A stretch of 64,000 nt of DNA from NCBI GenBank assembly GCA_945870225.1, contig CAMBRF010000003.1:62001-126000 (forward strand), read 5' to 3'. Of this stretch, positions 26,977 to 35,541 are shown piece by piece. The notes under the pieces are model-generated. The model saw nothing but the letters and a program-made list of their open reading frames with translations. It was not told the DNA's origin and did not search any database. This DNA is from PVC group bacterium. Lineage in GTDB: Bacteria > Verrucomicrobiota > Kiritimatiellia > CAIKKV01 > CAITUY01. Numbering within the stretch: position 1 is the stretch's first letter; the number at the start of each line of letters is the position of its first letter. A program made the position numbers and the translations under genes.

Positions 26977-27864
26977 TCAGACGTCAATGTGAATAATCTT
27001 ACGAATTACCAGGATGCCCAGAACCTCCAACACGCCCACGGCAATCATCACCGATATCCCCAGCCAGGAACGAAAGAAAGCCACCATCATGGCGGGATCG
27101 AGGAAGAACATGGCCACCCCCAGCAGAAGCGGCATGAGCCCGACCACAATGCCCTGAAGACGTCCCTGGGCCGTCAGCGTACGGATCCGCTGTTCGATGC
27201 GCATGCGCTCGCGGATCGTATGGGCGATCTTCTCGAACACTTCCGTCAGGTTGCCGCCGGTCTGCCGGGCAATCTCGACAGCCGAGACCATCAGGGCCAG
27301 GTCTTCGCTCCCCACCCTCGACTGCAAACTCTCCAATCCATCCTCCATGCTCATCCCCACGCGCATCTGATGCAGGAACGTTGAAAACTCCTGTGAAATA
27401 GGGTTTTGTCCCTCCCTCACAATGAGTTCGAGGGCCTGCTGAATGCTGAACCCCGCCTTGAGGGCGTTGCTCATATTGACTAGGCAGTCGACGAGTTGGA
27501 GGTTGAATCGCTGCAACCGCCGCTTTTTCATGATCTTGAGGATGGTCCGGGGAATGTTCCATCCGATAACGGCACAAAGGAGCCCGAAGAACACTCCGGC
27601 CAGAAAGGCCCAACGGCTCACCCCACCCACAAGCAAAAAGCCCAGCATGAAACATACGGCCGAGGAGGCGTAAGCCAACTCCAAAATCCGTCGCGCCGGA
27701 ATAAAGAGGAACAAATCCTCCATCTGGCGCGTCGCGCTCTCCGCGTAGGCGGAAGCGTACTCCTGCGCCGTGGACTGGAACGACTGAAGAATGAAATACG
27801 TCAATCCGCCCAGGCTGAGCATGTACAGCGACGGAATCATCCATAAAGCTATTGTCGTATCCAT
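26977..27864 (-). CDS. tadB: Tad pilus inner-membrane platform protein TadB
   Basis: This 295-aa T2SSF protein has L-V-D-C-L-V-N-M-S-N-A-L-K-A-G-F-S-I-Q-Q-A and A-R-Q-T-G-G-N-L-T-E-V-F-E-K-I-A, the standard TadB F-domain signature, with several membrane helices. It pairs with TadC around the CpaF ATPase. The start is 6 nt after the cpaF stop with TAGGA upstream. Confidence 0.93.
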   Translation of the reverse strand: MDTTIALWMIPSLYMLSLGGLTYFILQSFQSTAQEYASAYAESATRQMEDLFLFIPARRILELAYASSAVCFMLGFLLVGGVSRWAFLAGVFFGLLCAVIGWNIPRTILKIMKKRRLQRFNLQLVDCLVNMSNALKAGFSIQQALELIVREGQNPISQEFSTFLHQMRVGMSMEDGLESLQSRVGSEDLALMVSAVEIARQTGGNLTEVFEKIAHTIRERMRIEQRIRTLTAQGRLQGIVVGLMPLLLGVAMFFLDPAMMVAFFRSWLGISVMIAVGVLEVLGILVIRKIIHIDV

Positions 27865-27870
27865 ATCGTC

Positions 27871-29577
27871 CTACCGTTGCGGATCGAACATTGTTTGATC
27901 CACCTTCACCCCGCGGGCGCGCATGCCATCCAGGAAGGTCGGCACCGCACCTGTCGGCGAGAACTTCCCCACCAGCTTGCCCGCGGCATCGACCCCTTTT
28001 TGCTCATACACAAAAATATCCTGCATGGTCGTCCGGTCCCCTTCCAGGCCGACCACTTCGGTAATGTTGACGACCTTGCGCGATCCATCGCCAAAGCGCG
28101 ATTCCTGCACGATGAGGTCCACGGCCGAGGAGATCTGTTCGCGGATGGCCCGAACGGGTAGATCCATGCCCGACATGAGCACCAGCGTCTCCAGGCGGGA
28201 AATACTGTCCCGCGGCGAATTTGCATGGACCGTGGTCAGGGAGCCATCGTGCCCGGTATTCATGGCCTGCAACATGTCCAGCGCCTCGCCGCCGCGGCAC
28301 TCACCCACCAGAATGCGATCGGGCCGCATGCGCAGGGCGTTACGGACAAGATCCCGGATGGAGATGGCGCCCTTGCCTTCGATATTGGGCGGACGGGCCT
28401 CCAGCGACACCACGTGTTCCTGCTTCAATTGCAATTCCGCGGCATCCTCGATCGTGATAATCCGGTCGGACTCCGGCACAAACCCGCCCAGCACATTCAG
28501 CAGCGTGGTTTTACCCGAACCCGTCCCGCCCGACACCACGATGTTCTTGCGGGCCAACACGGCGGCCTTAAGAAAATCACGCATGGGTGCCGTCCAGGTT
28601 CCCAACCGAATGAGATCATCATCGGTTAAGGGCACCTTGGAAAACTTGCGGATCGTAATGCAGGGGCCGGTCAGGGAAAGGGGATGAATAACGGCGTTGA
28701 CCCGGGACCCGTCGCGCAGGCGGGCATCGACATAAGGCTGGCTTTCGTCGATACGCCGCCCCAGCGGCGAAACAATCCGCTCGATAACCGCCAGGACCGA
28801 CTTGTCATCGAGAAAGGTTTTATCCGTGAGTTCGATTTTGCCCTTCCGCTCGACATACACACGGGTAGGACCATTCACCATGATTTCCGTGACAGTCGTG
28901 TCGGCTAACAAGTCTTCGAGAGGTCCCAACCCGACCGCCTCGTCATAAATTTCCTTGATCAAAACCTGCGCGGGAATCGCCAGGGGAAGCCGGGGTCCCA
29001 CCTCGCTCACAATCCCCTCCAAGGTCGACAGGACGCGCTGATGTAAAGCGCTTTCCTCCATATGGGACGCGGTCAGCCGCTTGATATCCAACCGTTCGAG
29101 CAACTCCTTGAGAATCTGCTGTTTGATCGTCTGCTTGAGCGTCAGCAGGCGCTCATCCCGCACGCCGCGTTCCGGCCGGGAGGACGATGCATCCACTTCG
29201 GGGACCACCGGAGCCGGAGCCGGCACCGGAAGGGAAACCGGAGCAGGATGAGACTCCTTGGGCGGACTGACCGACTGGGCCGGTTCGGGTTTATCCCGGA
29301 AGAGTCTCAGCGTATAACCATCGACCCTGATATCCTGACCTTCGAGCACCTCGGCACGACCATGGACGGTCGTCCCGCTCAACAACGTTCCGCCCAGGGT
29401 GAGGTCCTCGACCCAGCAACTACCCGGCCGCAAACACAGGATGGCATGCCGTCCCGCCACCTTCGGACCGGCCAGAACAATTTGGTTCTCAAGATCGGAG
29501 CCCAGCGAATAAATGCCGGGCCGCAGTTCGCGGATCTGCTTCGAGCCCTCCGCTTTGCCGATCTCCAGATACATCAT
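27871..29577 (-). CDS. cpaF: FHA-CpaF fusion: Tad pilus assembly ATPase
   Basis: This is a 568-aa protein. Residues 1-95 form an FHA-like domain (G-S-D-L-E-N-Q-I-V-L, G-R-H-A-I-L, then V-E-D-L-T-L-G-G-T-L-L-S-G), followed by a Pro-rich linker to about residue 135. A complete CpaF/TadA-type secretion ATPase follows: Walker A S-G-G-T-G-S-G-K-T-T near residue 350, D-R-I-L-V-G-E-C-R-G-G-E and T-V-H-A-N-S-P. The ATPase powers pilin assembly through TadB/TadC. Ordinary CpaF proteins have no FHA domain, so regulation by a phosphothreonine partner is suggested, not shown. GGAGAAGC precedes tandem ATGs. Confidence 0.92.
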   Translation of the reverse strand: MMYLEIGKAEGSKQIRELRPGIYSLGSDLENQIVLAGPKVAGRHAILCLRPGSCWVEDLTLGGTLLSGTTVHGRAEVLEGQDIRVDGYTLRLFRDKPEPAQSVSPPKESHPAPVSLPVPAPAPVVPEVDASSSRPERGVRDERLLTLKQTIKQQILKELLERLDIKRLTASHMEESALHQRVLSTLEGIVSEVGPRLPLAIPAQVLIKEIYDEAVGLGPLEDLLADTTVTEIMVNGPTRVYVERKGKIELTDKTFLDDKSVLAVIERIVSPLGRRIDESQPYVDARLRDGSRVNAVIHPLSLTGPCITIRKFSKVPLTDDDLIRLGTWTAPMRDFLKAAVLARKNIVVSGGTGSGKTTLLNVLGGFVPESDRIITIEDAAELQLKQEHVVSLEARPPNIEGKGAISIRDLVRNALRMRPDRILVGECRGGEALDMLQAMNTGHDGSLTTVHANSPRDSISRLETLVLMSGMDLPVRAIREQISSAVDLIVQESRFGDGSRKVVNITEVVGLEGDRTTMQDIFVYEQKGVDAAGKLVGKFSPTGAVPTFLDGMRARGVKVDQTMFDPQR

Positions 29578-29619
29578 GCTTCTCCAAATGAGACGATCAG
29601 GTTCCCGTTTCGCCCTTCA

Positions 29620-30444
29620 TCAATAACCGACTTTGCGGCGGATCTTCTCCTGACGGTGGGCATTGAGTTCGGGAAGCTCCTTTTCCAACATATCGAAATT
29701 GATCTCGGGCAGATCGCGTTCAAACGTTACATCGGAGGGGTTACGCAACGATAGGGTCAGATGGCCCCTTATATTTTCCACAAACACCAGCAGCTCGGCT
29801 TCGCGCGGGGTTACCTCAACCGTAATCGTACTGTATCCGGCGGACGAACGAACCCGGTCGTTGCCCTCCCCGATCTGCTTGCCGAGCGTCTGACCCGTGG
29901 CGAGAACGGTTACATCCTGGAGGACCGTCAGGGTGACCCATTCCATCTGCTGGGGATTCTTGCGGGAGGGGAACGAAAACGAACCCAGTACATCAACACG
30001 GTCGTTCGGCTGGACGAGGCCACTCACGCCCGCAGAACCGCCGATCGACATGGAGATGGCCCGCATTCCGGGGGCAATCGTCGGGGCCAACCCCGACCCT
30101 GGGCGGAAGGGAACGTCAACGTACGACCACAGCAAGGTTTCCTCGGCATCCATGCTGTACTTGAGTTTTTTGCCCAACAACTGATCCAGGTTCTCAGGGA
30201 GGACGGTATTCTTGCCGACTTCGCGGGCCAGCGTGCTTTTGACGGCCAGATCTTTCTTCAGAAGGACCGTCCCCTCGGGCAGGGCGCGTTTGGCTGCCAC
30301 CACATCGGCACGGCGCTCACTAAGCAGCAGGCGTTCCCTCTCTTTTTCGATATCGCCAAGTCTGGCCTGGAAATATTCCCTCGTGAGCCAAAACGCCAGC
30401 AGAGCGACAACTACCGAGACAATCAGGACTATGCGTTGTTTCAT
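29620..30444 (-). CDS. cpaB: Flp pilus assembly protein CpaB/RcpC
   Basis: This 274-aa protein has an N-terminal membrane anchor. A SAF-domain segment is visible in V-V-A-A-K-R-A-L-P-E-G-T-V-L and the R-A-I-S-M-S-I-G-G-S-A-G-V-S-G-L-V-Q-P-N-D-R-V-D-V stretch typical of CpaB. Members are periplasmic and contact the secretin and peptidoglycan. GGGGAAGG lies before the ATG. Its usual neighbour, the secretin CpaC/RcpA, is not in this operon. Confidence 0.9.
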   Translation of the reverse strand: MKQRIVLIVSVVVALLAFWLTREYFQARLGDIEKERERLLLSERRADVVAAKRALPEGTVLLKKDLAVKSTLAREVGKNTVLPENLDQLLGKKLKYSMDAEETLLWSYVDVPFRPGSGLAPTIAPGMRAISMSIGGSAGVSGLVQPNDRVDVLGSFSFPSRKNPQQMEWVTLTVLQDVTVLATGQTLGKQIGEGNDRVRSSAGYSTITVEVTPREAELLVFVENIRGHLTLSLRNPSDVTFERDLPEINFDMLEKELPELNAHRQEKIRRKVGY

Positions 30445-30463
30445 AAAGGCCTTCCCCTGTCAT

Positions 30464-31195
30464 TCACTTCAAAGCGCCCTGCTTATGTAGCAGGGCCACC
30501 CGCGTTTCACCATCCGAATCTGCACGTTTAACCTGAACACAACAAATATCCGCCCCCCTCATAAAAAAGAATATCCCGTCCCCTGCCCCGGGGCGGGATG
30601 GCATAACCGATGTCCAACCGGCCTGTTTCAGGGCCGTTTCATAATAAGCAACTACATCGGCGATCTGGGCGGGGGCGATCAACGTCTCCCATCCCACCCG
30701 CGTGTCTTCATTCTTCATATACCCTGTGACCCGGCTTCCGGATGGAGCGGGAAGCTCTTTCAGCTCATGATTCAGAACCCGGGAGCGACCGGCGGCGGTC
30801 TCCGCCTGCGCCTGCTCCGTGACCACCATGACTCCGGTGGCCGGATTTCCCCCGGGAACAAGCGCCAGCAGCCGCACCTTCTTCCCCATCCCGGTTATCT
30901 CGCCCAGGCCCAGGGTCTCTCCGGCCTCAAAGCGCACGGAATCGCCCTGACTGGACAGAACCCGCCGCCGCAGGTCATCCAGTCCCTCGCGCAGGGAGAC
31001 CACGCTCACGTCAGCCTGTCCGCCGTTGATGCGCATCAGGGTTTTATAGAGGCGTTTACCGAATTCCTCCGCCGCGAAAACGGAATGCCCCGACGTCCGC
31101 CCCATAAAACGAGACACCCGGGCCTGCAACAGGGTGGCAGGCAGGCAGATGGCCAGAATGACAAGGCCGACCAGATATGGGCGACTTCTTCGCAT
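30464..31195 (-). CDS. Tad-operon protein of unknown function with one membrane anchor
   Basis: This 243-aa protein has an N-terminal hydrophobic helix (Y-L-V-G-L-V-I-L-A-I-C-L-P-A-T-L-L) and a soluble remainder with no family I recognise. The C-terminal part includes I-A-P-A-Q-I-A-D-V-V-A-Y-Y-E-T-A-L-K-Q-A-G-W. That arrangement occurs in small alpha/beta domains that face the periplasm. An in-frame start 24 nt earlier overlaps the upstream gene; I prefer the ATG two nt after that stop. Its place between pilin-like genes and cpaB suggests a pilus assembly accessory role. Confidence 0.6.
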   Translation of the reverse strand: MRRSRPYLVGLVILAICLPATLLQARVSRFMGRTSGHSVFAAEEFGKRLYKTLMRINGGQADVSVVSLREGLDDLRRRVLSSQGDSVRFEAGETLGLGEITGMGKKVRLLALVPGGNPATGVMVVTEQAQAETAAGRSRVLNHELKELPAPSGSRVTGYMKNEDTRVGWETLIAPAQIADVVAYYETALKQAGWTSVMPSRPGAGDGIFFFMRGADICCVQVKRADSDGETRVALLHKQGALK

Positions 31196-31197
31196 CG

Positions 31198-31776
31198 TCA
31201 ATAAATTCCCTTGGTCCACGTCAACCAGGCCTTCCCCTCGACCTCAACCTCATCGGAATGATAGAGAAGCGTCCGGATGATAGGCAAAAGCGGCAGCGTG
31301 GCTCGGGATTCGCCCTCCACCAACCCGAACTGCAAGCAAGGGAAGGAACTGCCGTTGAGTTCGCTAAACGCATTGCCTGACCGCTTCCATTCAAGATCGG
31401 CAGGGCGGGAGTACCCGACGATTCGTGACTGAAAGGCCCCACTATCCCCTCGGAGAAACCCATCATCACGTGAGTAACGGGCATCATCTTCACCCAGTTC
31501 CCGATCGGCGATGAACTCGGGGCCGGAGAACGAGGACACCTCCAACATGGCCTTTGCCCCGGCCTGTCTTCGTGCGTCCGTCATGGCCCGCGTACGCAAA
31601 AGTCCCAACAAGGATATCTGGATGATCCCAGCCACCAGCACCAGTAGCACCACCAGGGCCACGATCAGTTCCGTCAACGCCTGACCACTCCGGCTCGCGC
31701 GCCAGGGCTGCCTGACCTTCTGGACCGAAGCAGAGACTTCTGCCTTGTTCCTGTTATCATTGTGGTCCTTGCTCAT
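31198..31776 (-). CDS. TadE-like minor pseudopilin
   Basis: This 192-aa protein has a basic leader of about 30 residues. It is followed by S-G-Q-A-L-T-E-L and a hydrophobic helix, the TadE-type arrangement with Glu at position +5-like of the mature helix. The rest is a soluble domain with no motif. TadE/F proteins are minor pilins processed by the prepilin peptidase. AAAGG lies 9 nt before the ATG. Confidence 0.72.
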   Translation of the reverse strand: MSKDHNDNRNKAEVSASVQKVRQPWRASRSGQALTELIVALVVLLVLVAGIIQISLLGLLRTRAMTDARRQAGAKAMLEVSSFSGPEFIADRELGEDDARYSRDDGFLRGDSGAFQSRIVGYSRPADLEWKRSGNAFSELNGSSFPCLQFGLVEGESRATLPLLPIIRTLLYHSDEVEVEGKAWLTWTKGIY

Positions 31777-31800
31777 GGTTAATAACCTTTCAGCTGGGGT

Positions 31801-33204
31801 TCAATGCCCCCGCCGACTTCCCCCGCCCCTGCTGCCTGGCCCGCCCCCGTAGGTTCGGCAGGTACTGCTGAACTTCTTCAGCCAGTCGATGCCGGTCAAC
31901 CGGAAATCCGCATTTTCCCACACAACCAACTGCTGGCAATACCAGCAGTATTTCGGCAGACCAAAAGGGCCCTTTTCCTGGTAATCCGGAAGATGACCCT
32001 CAATATGCTCGCGCCAGTCCAGATCGAAGGCGCCCCCCGCAGGGGCGGACGACGCGTCCACCGGGATCAGACGCACCTCATGAAAAGCCGGCAGAACCAA
32101 TTCGTAGGCATTGGGCCGTTCATCCCCCTCAAGGTAACCAAAAGGCTTCGCCGCAGCCGTCCACGTGATCTGGCTCGTCCGGGAGCCGGGAGTCACGCGC
32201 GTGGCCTGAGTCTCCACCCGTGCGGCGGCATCTGCCCCGGCATAATCGTACTGCGGCTTAACGGGTCCCGTCGCGGGGAACTGCACCTCGCCAAACGGCG
32301 ATATTGCCGTCCAAGGGCCCCACGCCCCCCCCTCGTAACAATACCAGGACGATGTGACGGCCGTCACCGTATTGGAGATGACCTGATCGCTTAGTCGACG
32401 GTCCTCCCGCAAGGCATTCATCAAAGTCACCACCGATGTATCACTAATAACAGTCCTCTTTGTCAGTCCCAGCCCGAAATACTCGCTGTTCATCGGATCA
32501 ACATGGGGCAATTTTCCCGGCAGCGGAGGCCACCATGAAAAGTCCGTATAGTTCAACAAAACCTCATAGGCGTTGTGGAAGAACCAGCACCACTCTGCCC
32601 CGGCGATGGCATCGTAAAAACTAACATCAAGAAGCAGATGTCCCCCGGCAAAGTCGGAGTAGAGCCGTGCATTATCGGGCCCTGCCGCCACCCCGTTATC
32701 CGCCACAACGGTGATCATGTCCGCATATTCCTCCCAGCAATTGGAATAGGGCTCTTGAAAAAGCATGAGGCCGTCCGGACCTAAGGCCGTGTATTCAAAT
32801 CGTACGGTATCCGCATGTTGTCGGATCCGCCTGGTAAAACGTTCATTAACGAAAACGCCGTTGTTCTTGGCCGCCTGCTGGGCGGCTACAAGTCCGACCA
32901 TGGGCCCCACATAACACAGGCGCGCCTGCATGTCGTTAATGTCCGACGCCATGCTGGCATCACCCTGCGTTAATGCCACCGCCTGCATGATATTCAAATC
33001 GCCAATGAGATTCAGGGTGATTCCCTGCCATCGTGCACCAACCAAGGCCGCCGCATCCCCCGCATTCTGGCTAAGCGATTTTACATAGACGATTTTATGA
33101 AGATCGAAGTTCCAAAACGCCACAAACGCCAGGATCAGCAGCGCCATGATCAGAAAAATCATGACCTGCCCTCCGCGTTTGTCGTTTATACCACCGGCCA
33201 TCAT
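31801..33204 (-). CDS. TadG-like pilus protein
   Basis: This 467-aa protein opens with K-R-G-G-Q-V-M-I-F and a hydrophobic helix, then S-Q-N-A-G-D-A-A-A-L-V-G-A-R, the usual N-terminus of Flp-assembly TadE/G-like proteins. The long C-terminal part is predicted to be extracytoplasmic; it has many aromatic residues, several Cys, and a Gly/Arg-rich tail. The start overlaps the upstream TadE stop (ATGA region); GTG 33207 and ATG 33201 are alternatives. No von Willebrand motif is evident, unlike some TadG. Confidence 0.7.
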   Translation of the reverse strand: MMAGGINDKRGGQVMIFLIMALLILAFVAFWNFDLHKIVYVKSLSQNAGDAAALVGARWQGITLNLIGDLNIMQAVALTQGDASMASDINDMQARLCYVGPMVGLVAAQQAAKNNGVFVNERFTRRIRQHADTVRFEYTALGPDGLMLFQEPYSNCWEEYADMITVVADNGVAAGPDNARLYSDFAGGHLLLDVSFYDAIAGAEWCWFFHNAYEVLLNYTDFSWWPPLPGKLPHVDPMNSEYFGLGLTKRTVISDTSVVTLMNALREDRRLSDQVISNTVTAVTSSWYCYEGGAWGPWTAISPFGEVQFPATGPVKPQYDYAGADAAARVETQATRVTPGSRTSQITWTAAAKPFGYLEGDERPNAYELVLPAFHEVRLIPVDASSAPAGGAFDLDWREHIEGHLPDYQEKGPFGLPKYCWYCQQLVVWENADFRLTGIDWLKKFSSTCRTYGGGPGSRGGGSRRGH

Positions 33205-33791
33205 CACCAGCCCCGATCATCAAGGTAAAGCGTGTAGTGATTATCCAGACAGGACTCCCCCGTCATATCCACCGAATCTGCAGCATAGAAAGTTCGATGA
33301 AAAGGATAACGCAGAGGCACCTCTTGTCTGATTTTCAGCCGCAACGTCCCGTCCACCAACGCCGCCGTCGAAAGCAGGTGAACGTCTTGCGGAGTACCCC
33401 AATCCTCATATTTGAGGATAGGATCCAGGTCTCCAAAATCCTCGGCCCCCATATAGAGCGGAATCCGAGCCGCCTCAAGGGTCTGCTGAACAGCGGGACC
33501 TTTTTCGTGAACCGGGTTGATCAACCGCCCGGCATTGGGAATGGATCCCACGCGAATGGTCTTAAAAACCATGAACCGGTTAAACCCGACCACACTGGCA
33601 CGAGCCCCTCGGGCGGCCGCATAGTGGAGGACTTCCTGTCGGGCAAAAAGCTGCGAGATCTGAAACACACCGAAGAAGGCAATGCAGACAATAATCAGAA
33701 CGAGGCAGGACTCGATTAACGACTGCCCCGACCGGCTCACTGTGGAGCGCCGGGGACCCCCGAAAACGCCCCTGTGAGGGAAAACGGGCAC
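33204..33791 (-). CDS. TadE-like minor pseudopilin
   Basis: This 195-aa protein starts at a GTG preceded by a full AGGAGGT Shine-Dalgarno. It has a basic leader, then R-S-G-Q-S-L-I-E-S and a hydrophobic helix (C-L-V-L-I-I-V-C-I-A-F-F-G-V-F-Q), the TadE signature. The soluble remainder has no named motif. Its stop overlaps the next gene's start. Confidence 0.75.
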   Translation of the reverse strand: MPVFPHRGVFGGPRRSTVSRSGQSLIESCLVLIIVCIAFFGVFQISQLFARQEVLHYAAARGARASVVGFNRFMVFKTIRVGSIPNAGRLINPVHEKGPAVQQTLEAARIPLYMGAEDFGDLDPILKYEDWGTPQDVHLLSTAALVDGTLRLKIRQEVPLRYPFHRTFYAADSVDMTGESCLDNHYTLYLDDRGW

Positions 33792-33817
33792 CGCGACACC
33801 TCCTGCCAGGCTCTAGC

Positions 33818-34030
33818 CTACTTCAAAGCCTTCATGTAATCAGCGGACTTTGTGTCCAATGCGGCATCCTTCTCGGTCGTGTCGCCGCCCAATTCCGTCA
33901 CGGCCCCGCCCAGTTTGGCGCGGATGGTATCACCGAACACGCCGAAGATGGCAATCGCCGCCAAGGCGATAATCGCCACGATGATGATGTATTCGACCAT
34001 TCCCTGTCCGCTCTTGCTGTTCTTCTTCAT
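33818..34030 (-). CDS. Flp-type major pilin
   Basis: This 70-aa pre-pilin has a short basic leader, then G-Q-G-M-V-E-Y-I-I-I-V-A-I-I-A-L-A-A-I-A, the class IVb Flp pattern with the G-x-x-x-x-E-Y processing and assembly residues. The ATG is preceded by GGAAGG. Flp pilins are processed by a TadV-type peptidase and polymerised by CpaF/TadB/TadC. The C-terminal 25 residues are charged. Confidence 0.88.
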   Translation of the reverse strand: MKKNSKSGQGMVEYIIIVAIIALAAIAIFGVFGDTIRAKLGGAVTELGGDTTEKDAALDTKSADYMKALK

Positions 34031-34047
34031 GCTCTGATTTCCTTCCC

Positions 34048-34212
34048 TTACGGGTACTCCGACCCCACCAGATCCAAAACACGTGTTCCGTACTCACGGA
34101 ACGTCACCAATAGCACCGTCAAGACCGCCAACGAGGCCAATACCATTCCGGCCACCACCACGAACTCAACCATGGCCTGACCGCTCTTCCGGTAGTCCCC
34201 GTTCCCCGGCAT
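34048..34212 (-). CDS. Second small Flp/TadE-like pilin
   Basis: This 54-aa gene begins at an ATG with GGGGAG six nt upstream and is the first gene of the operon. The product has a K-S-G-Q-A-M-V-E-F prepilin motif followed by a 19-residue hydrophobic helix and a short charged tail (F-R-E-Y-G-T-R-V-L). It ends 17 nt before the Flp pilin gene. The phenylalanine after the Glu and the shorter tail distinguish it from the neighbouring Flp; it may be a minor pilin or an assembly initiator. Confidence 0.75.
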   Translation of the reverse strand: MPGNGDYRKSGQAMVEFVVVAGMVLASLAVLTVLLVTFREYGTRVLDLVGSEYP

Positions 34213-34260
34213 GATGACTCCCCTTTATCTAACAAACGGAATGGTATCTCTAATATTGTG

Positions 34261-34289
34261 ATTGTAAACACCAGAAATCAGTGTCTCAA
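34261..34289 (-). promoter_or_regulatory. Promoter of the Tad pilus operon
   Basis: On the minus strand TTGAGA (34284-34289), a 17-nt spacer and TACAAT (34261-34266) form a close sigma70 consensus (5/6 and 5/6). It overlaps the last codons of the ROK kinase gene and lies about 50 nt before the first pilin start, implying a leader of roughly 40 nt. It is the best-matching promoter in the window. Confidence 0.6.
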
Positions 34290-35254
34290 CCGCCTGACGG
34301 CTTCAGTCCGGTTGCCGCGACGGCGAGAGCGGACAATTCACCGATCTTGCCACCCAATGAGCTGGGCACCACTTTACAGGCCCGACGCGGCCACTCCCAA
34401 GCATATTTCGGAAGTTTGTCGAGAATCGGTCCCATCACAAAATCCCCAGCATGAATCCCAATGGTTCCCATGAGGATGACCTCGGGGTTCAGGATCATGA
34501 TCAGGTTGCCGACGCCCTGTGCCAAGCGATCGGTGAAGATATCCCACTCGGCCAGGGCGAAACGATCACCTTCACGGGCCGCCGCTTCGAAAGCCTGAAG
34601 GTTGATTTTATCGAGGCCTCCAGCCTTGTTCACGATGCTGGTGGAGATATTACCGGCCTTGATCTTCGCCTTGAGTTGCTCCGCCACGTTGCGGCCGCCG
34701 ACGTAAGCCTCCCAGCATCCCCTCTGACCGCAGCCACACAGGGGCCCCTCAGGATCCAGAACATGATGTCCCACCTCCCCCCCCGTATCGGTAACCCCTT
34801 GGATCAACTGGCCGTTGACAATGATGCCACCACCCATGCCCGTGCTGAAGGTCAGGTAGACCAGGCTGCGCACCCCTCGGTACGCCCCGAACAACAACTC
34901 GGCCAAAGCGCAGGCATTGGCGTCATTGTTGACAAAAACAGGCGCCTTAAAGGTCTTTTGCACCATGGCTTGGATGGGAACATCCTTCCAACCGGGATTA
35001 TTGGGCGGGGCAATCAGAACGCCCCGCTTGCAGTCCAACGGGCCCGGAGCAGAGATCCCGATGCCGTCCAGATCCTCCGGCCTCAAATTCGCCTTCTCGA
35101 CCACATGGTGGCACAATTCTATCAACTGATGCCGGTAAGCTTCCACGGATTCACTGGTGGTGGGGATCCGCTTTGAATAAAGGATTTTCCCGTCGGCGTG
35201 TCCGATACAGACCGCCGTCTTGGTTCCCCCGATGTCAATTCCAAGTAGGTTCAT
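34286..35254 (-). CDS. ROK-family sugar kinase (glucokinase-like)
   Basis: This 322-aa ROK protein has the N-terminal ATP site G-I-D-I-G-G-T-K-T, the catalytic N-N-D-A-N-A-C-A-L-A-E, the E-V-G-H-H sugar motif and the zinc motif C-G-C-G-Q-R-G-C-W-E. There is no DNA-binding N-terminal domain, so it is a kinase rather than a NagC-type repressor. The likely substrate is glucose or another hexose. It is upstream of and co-directional with the Tad operon, but that operon appears to have its own promoter. Confidence 0.88.
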   Translation of the reverse strand: MNLLGIDIGGTKTAVCIGHADGKILYSKRIPTTSESVEAYRHQLIELCHHVVEKANLRPEDLDGIGISAPGPLDCKRGVLIAPPNNPGWKDVPIQAMVQKTFKAPVFVNNDANACALAELLFGAYRGVRSLVYLTFSTGMGGGIIVNGQLIQGVTDTGGEVGHHVLDPEGPLCGCGQRGCWEAYVGGRNVAEQLKAKIKAGNISTSIVNKAGGLDKINLQAFEAAAREGDRFALAEWDIFTDRLAQGVGNLIMILNPEVILMGTIGIHAGDFVMGPILDKLPKYAWEWPRRACKVVPSSLGGKIGELSALAVAATGLKPSGG

Positions 35255-35541
35255 ACTCGCCCTGTCCCGCCTCTAGCTCGTTTATGATTGATGGGTCAAA
35301 CAAAACGCCTGAATGTAGCAGAATGCGCCGCCGTCCCGCACCAAGAAACGACCCTCGCCGAACAAAAACACCATTCTGAATATCCCGTTAATCCTGTCAT
35401 AATCCCCTGGGCTCTGCTGACTCTTTTGATGCGTTGACCCTGATTCAGACAACTCATCTTGACAAATATCCTGAAAATGGCCTGAATACTACGGATTCGG
35501 GGGGCGATCCGCCCGTCGAGCGCAAGGAAGAGGGGGGACTC
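35255..35541. other. Divergent intergenic region between the ROK kinase and aldolase genes
   Basis: 287 nt without a supported gene. It contains a TTGACA at 35459-35464 without a convincing -10. A small GGGCG-ATC-CGCCC hairpin (35502-35514) lies 28 nt upstream of the aldolase GTG. A CGTTAATCCTGTCAT-like stretch near 35385 resembles dispersed intergenic sequence. Promoters for both flanking genes must be here but cannot be pinned down. Confidence 0.4.
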
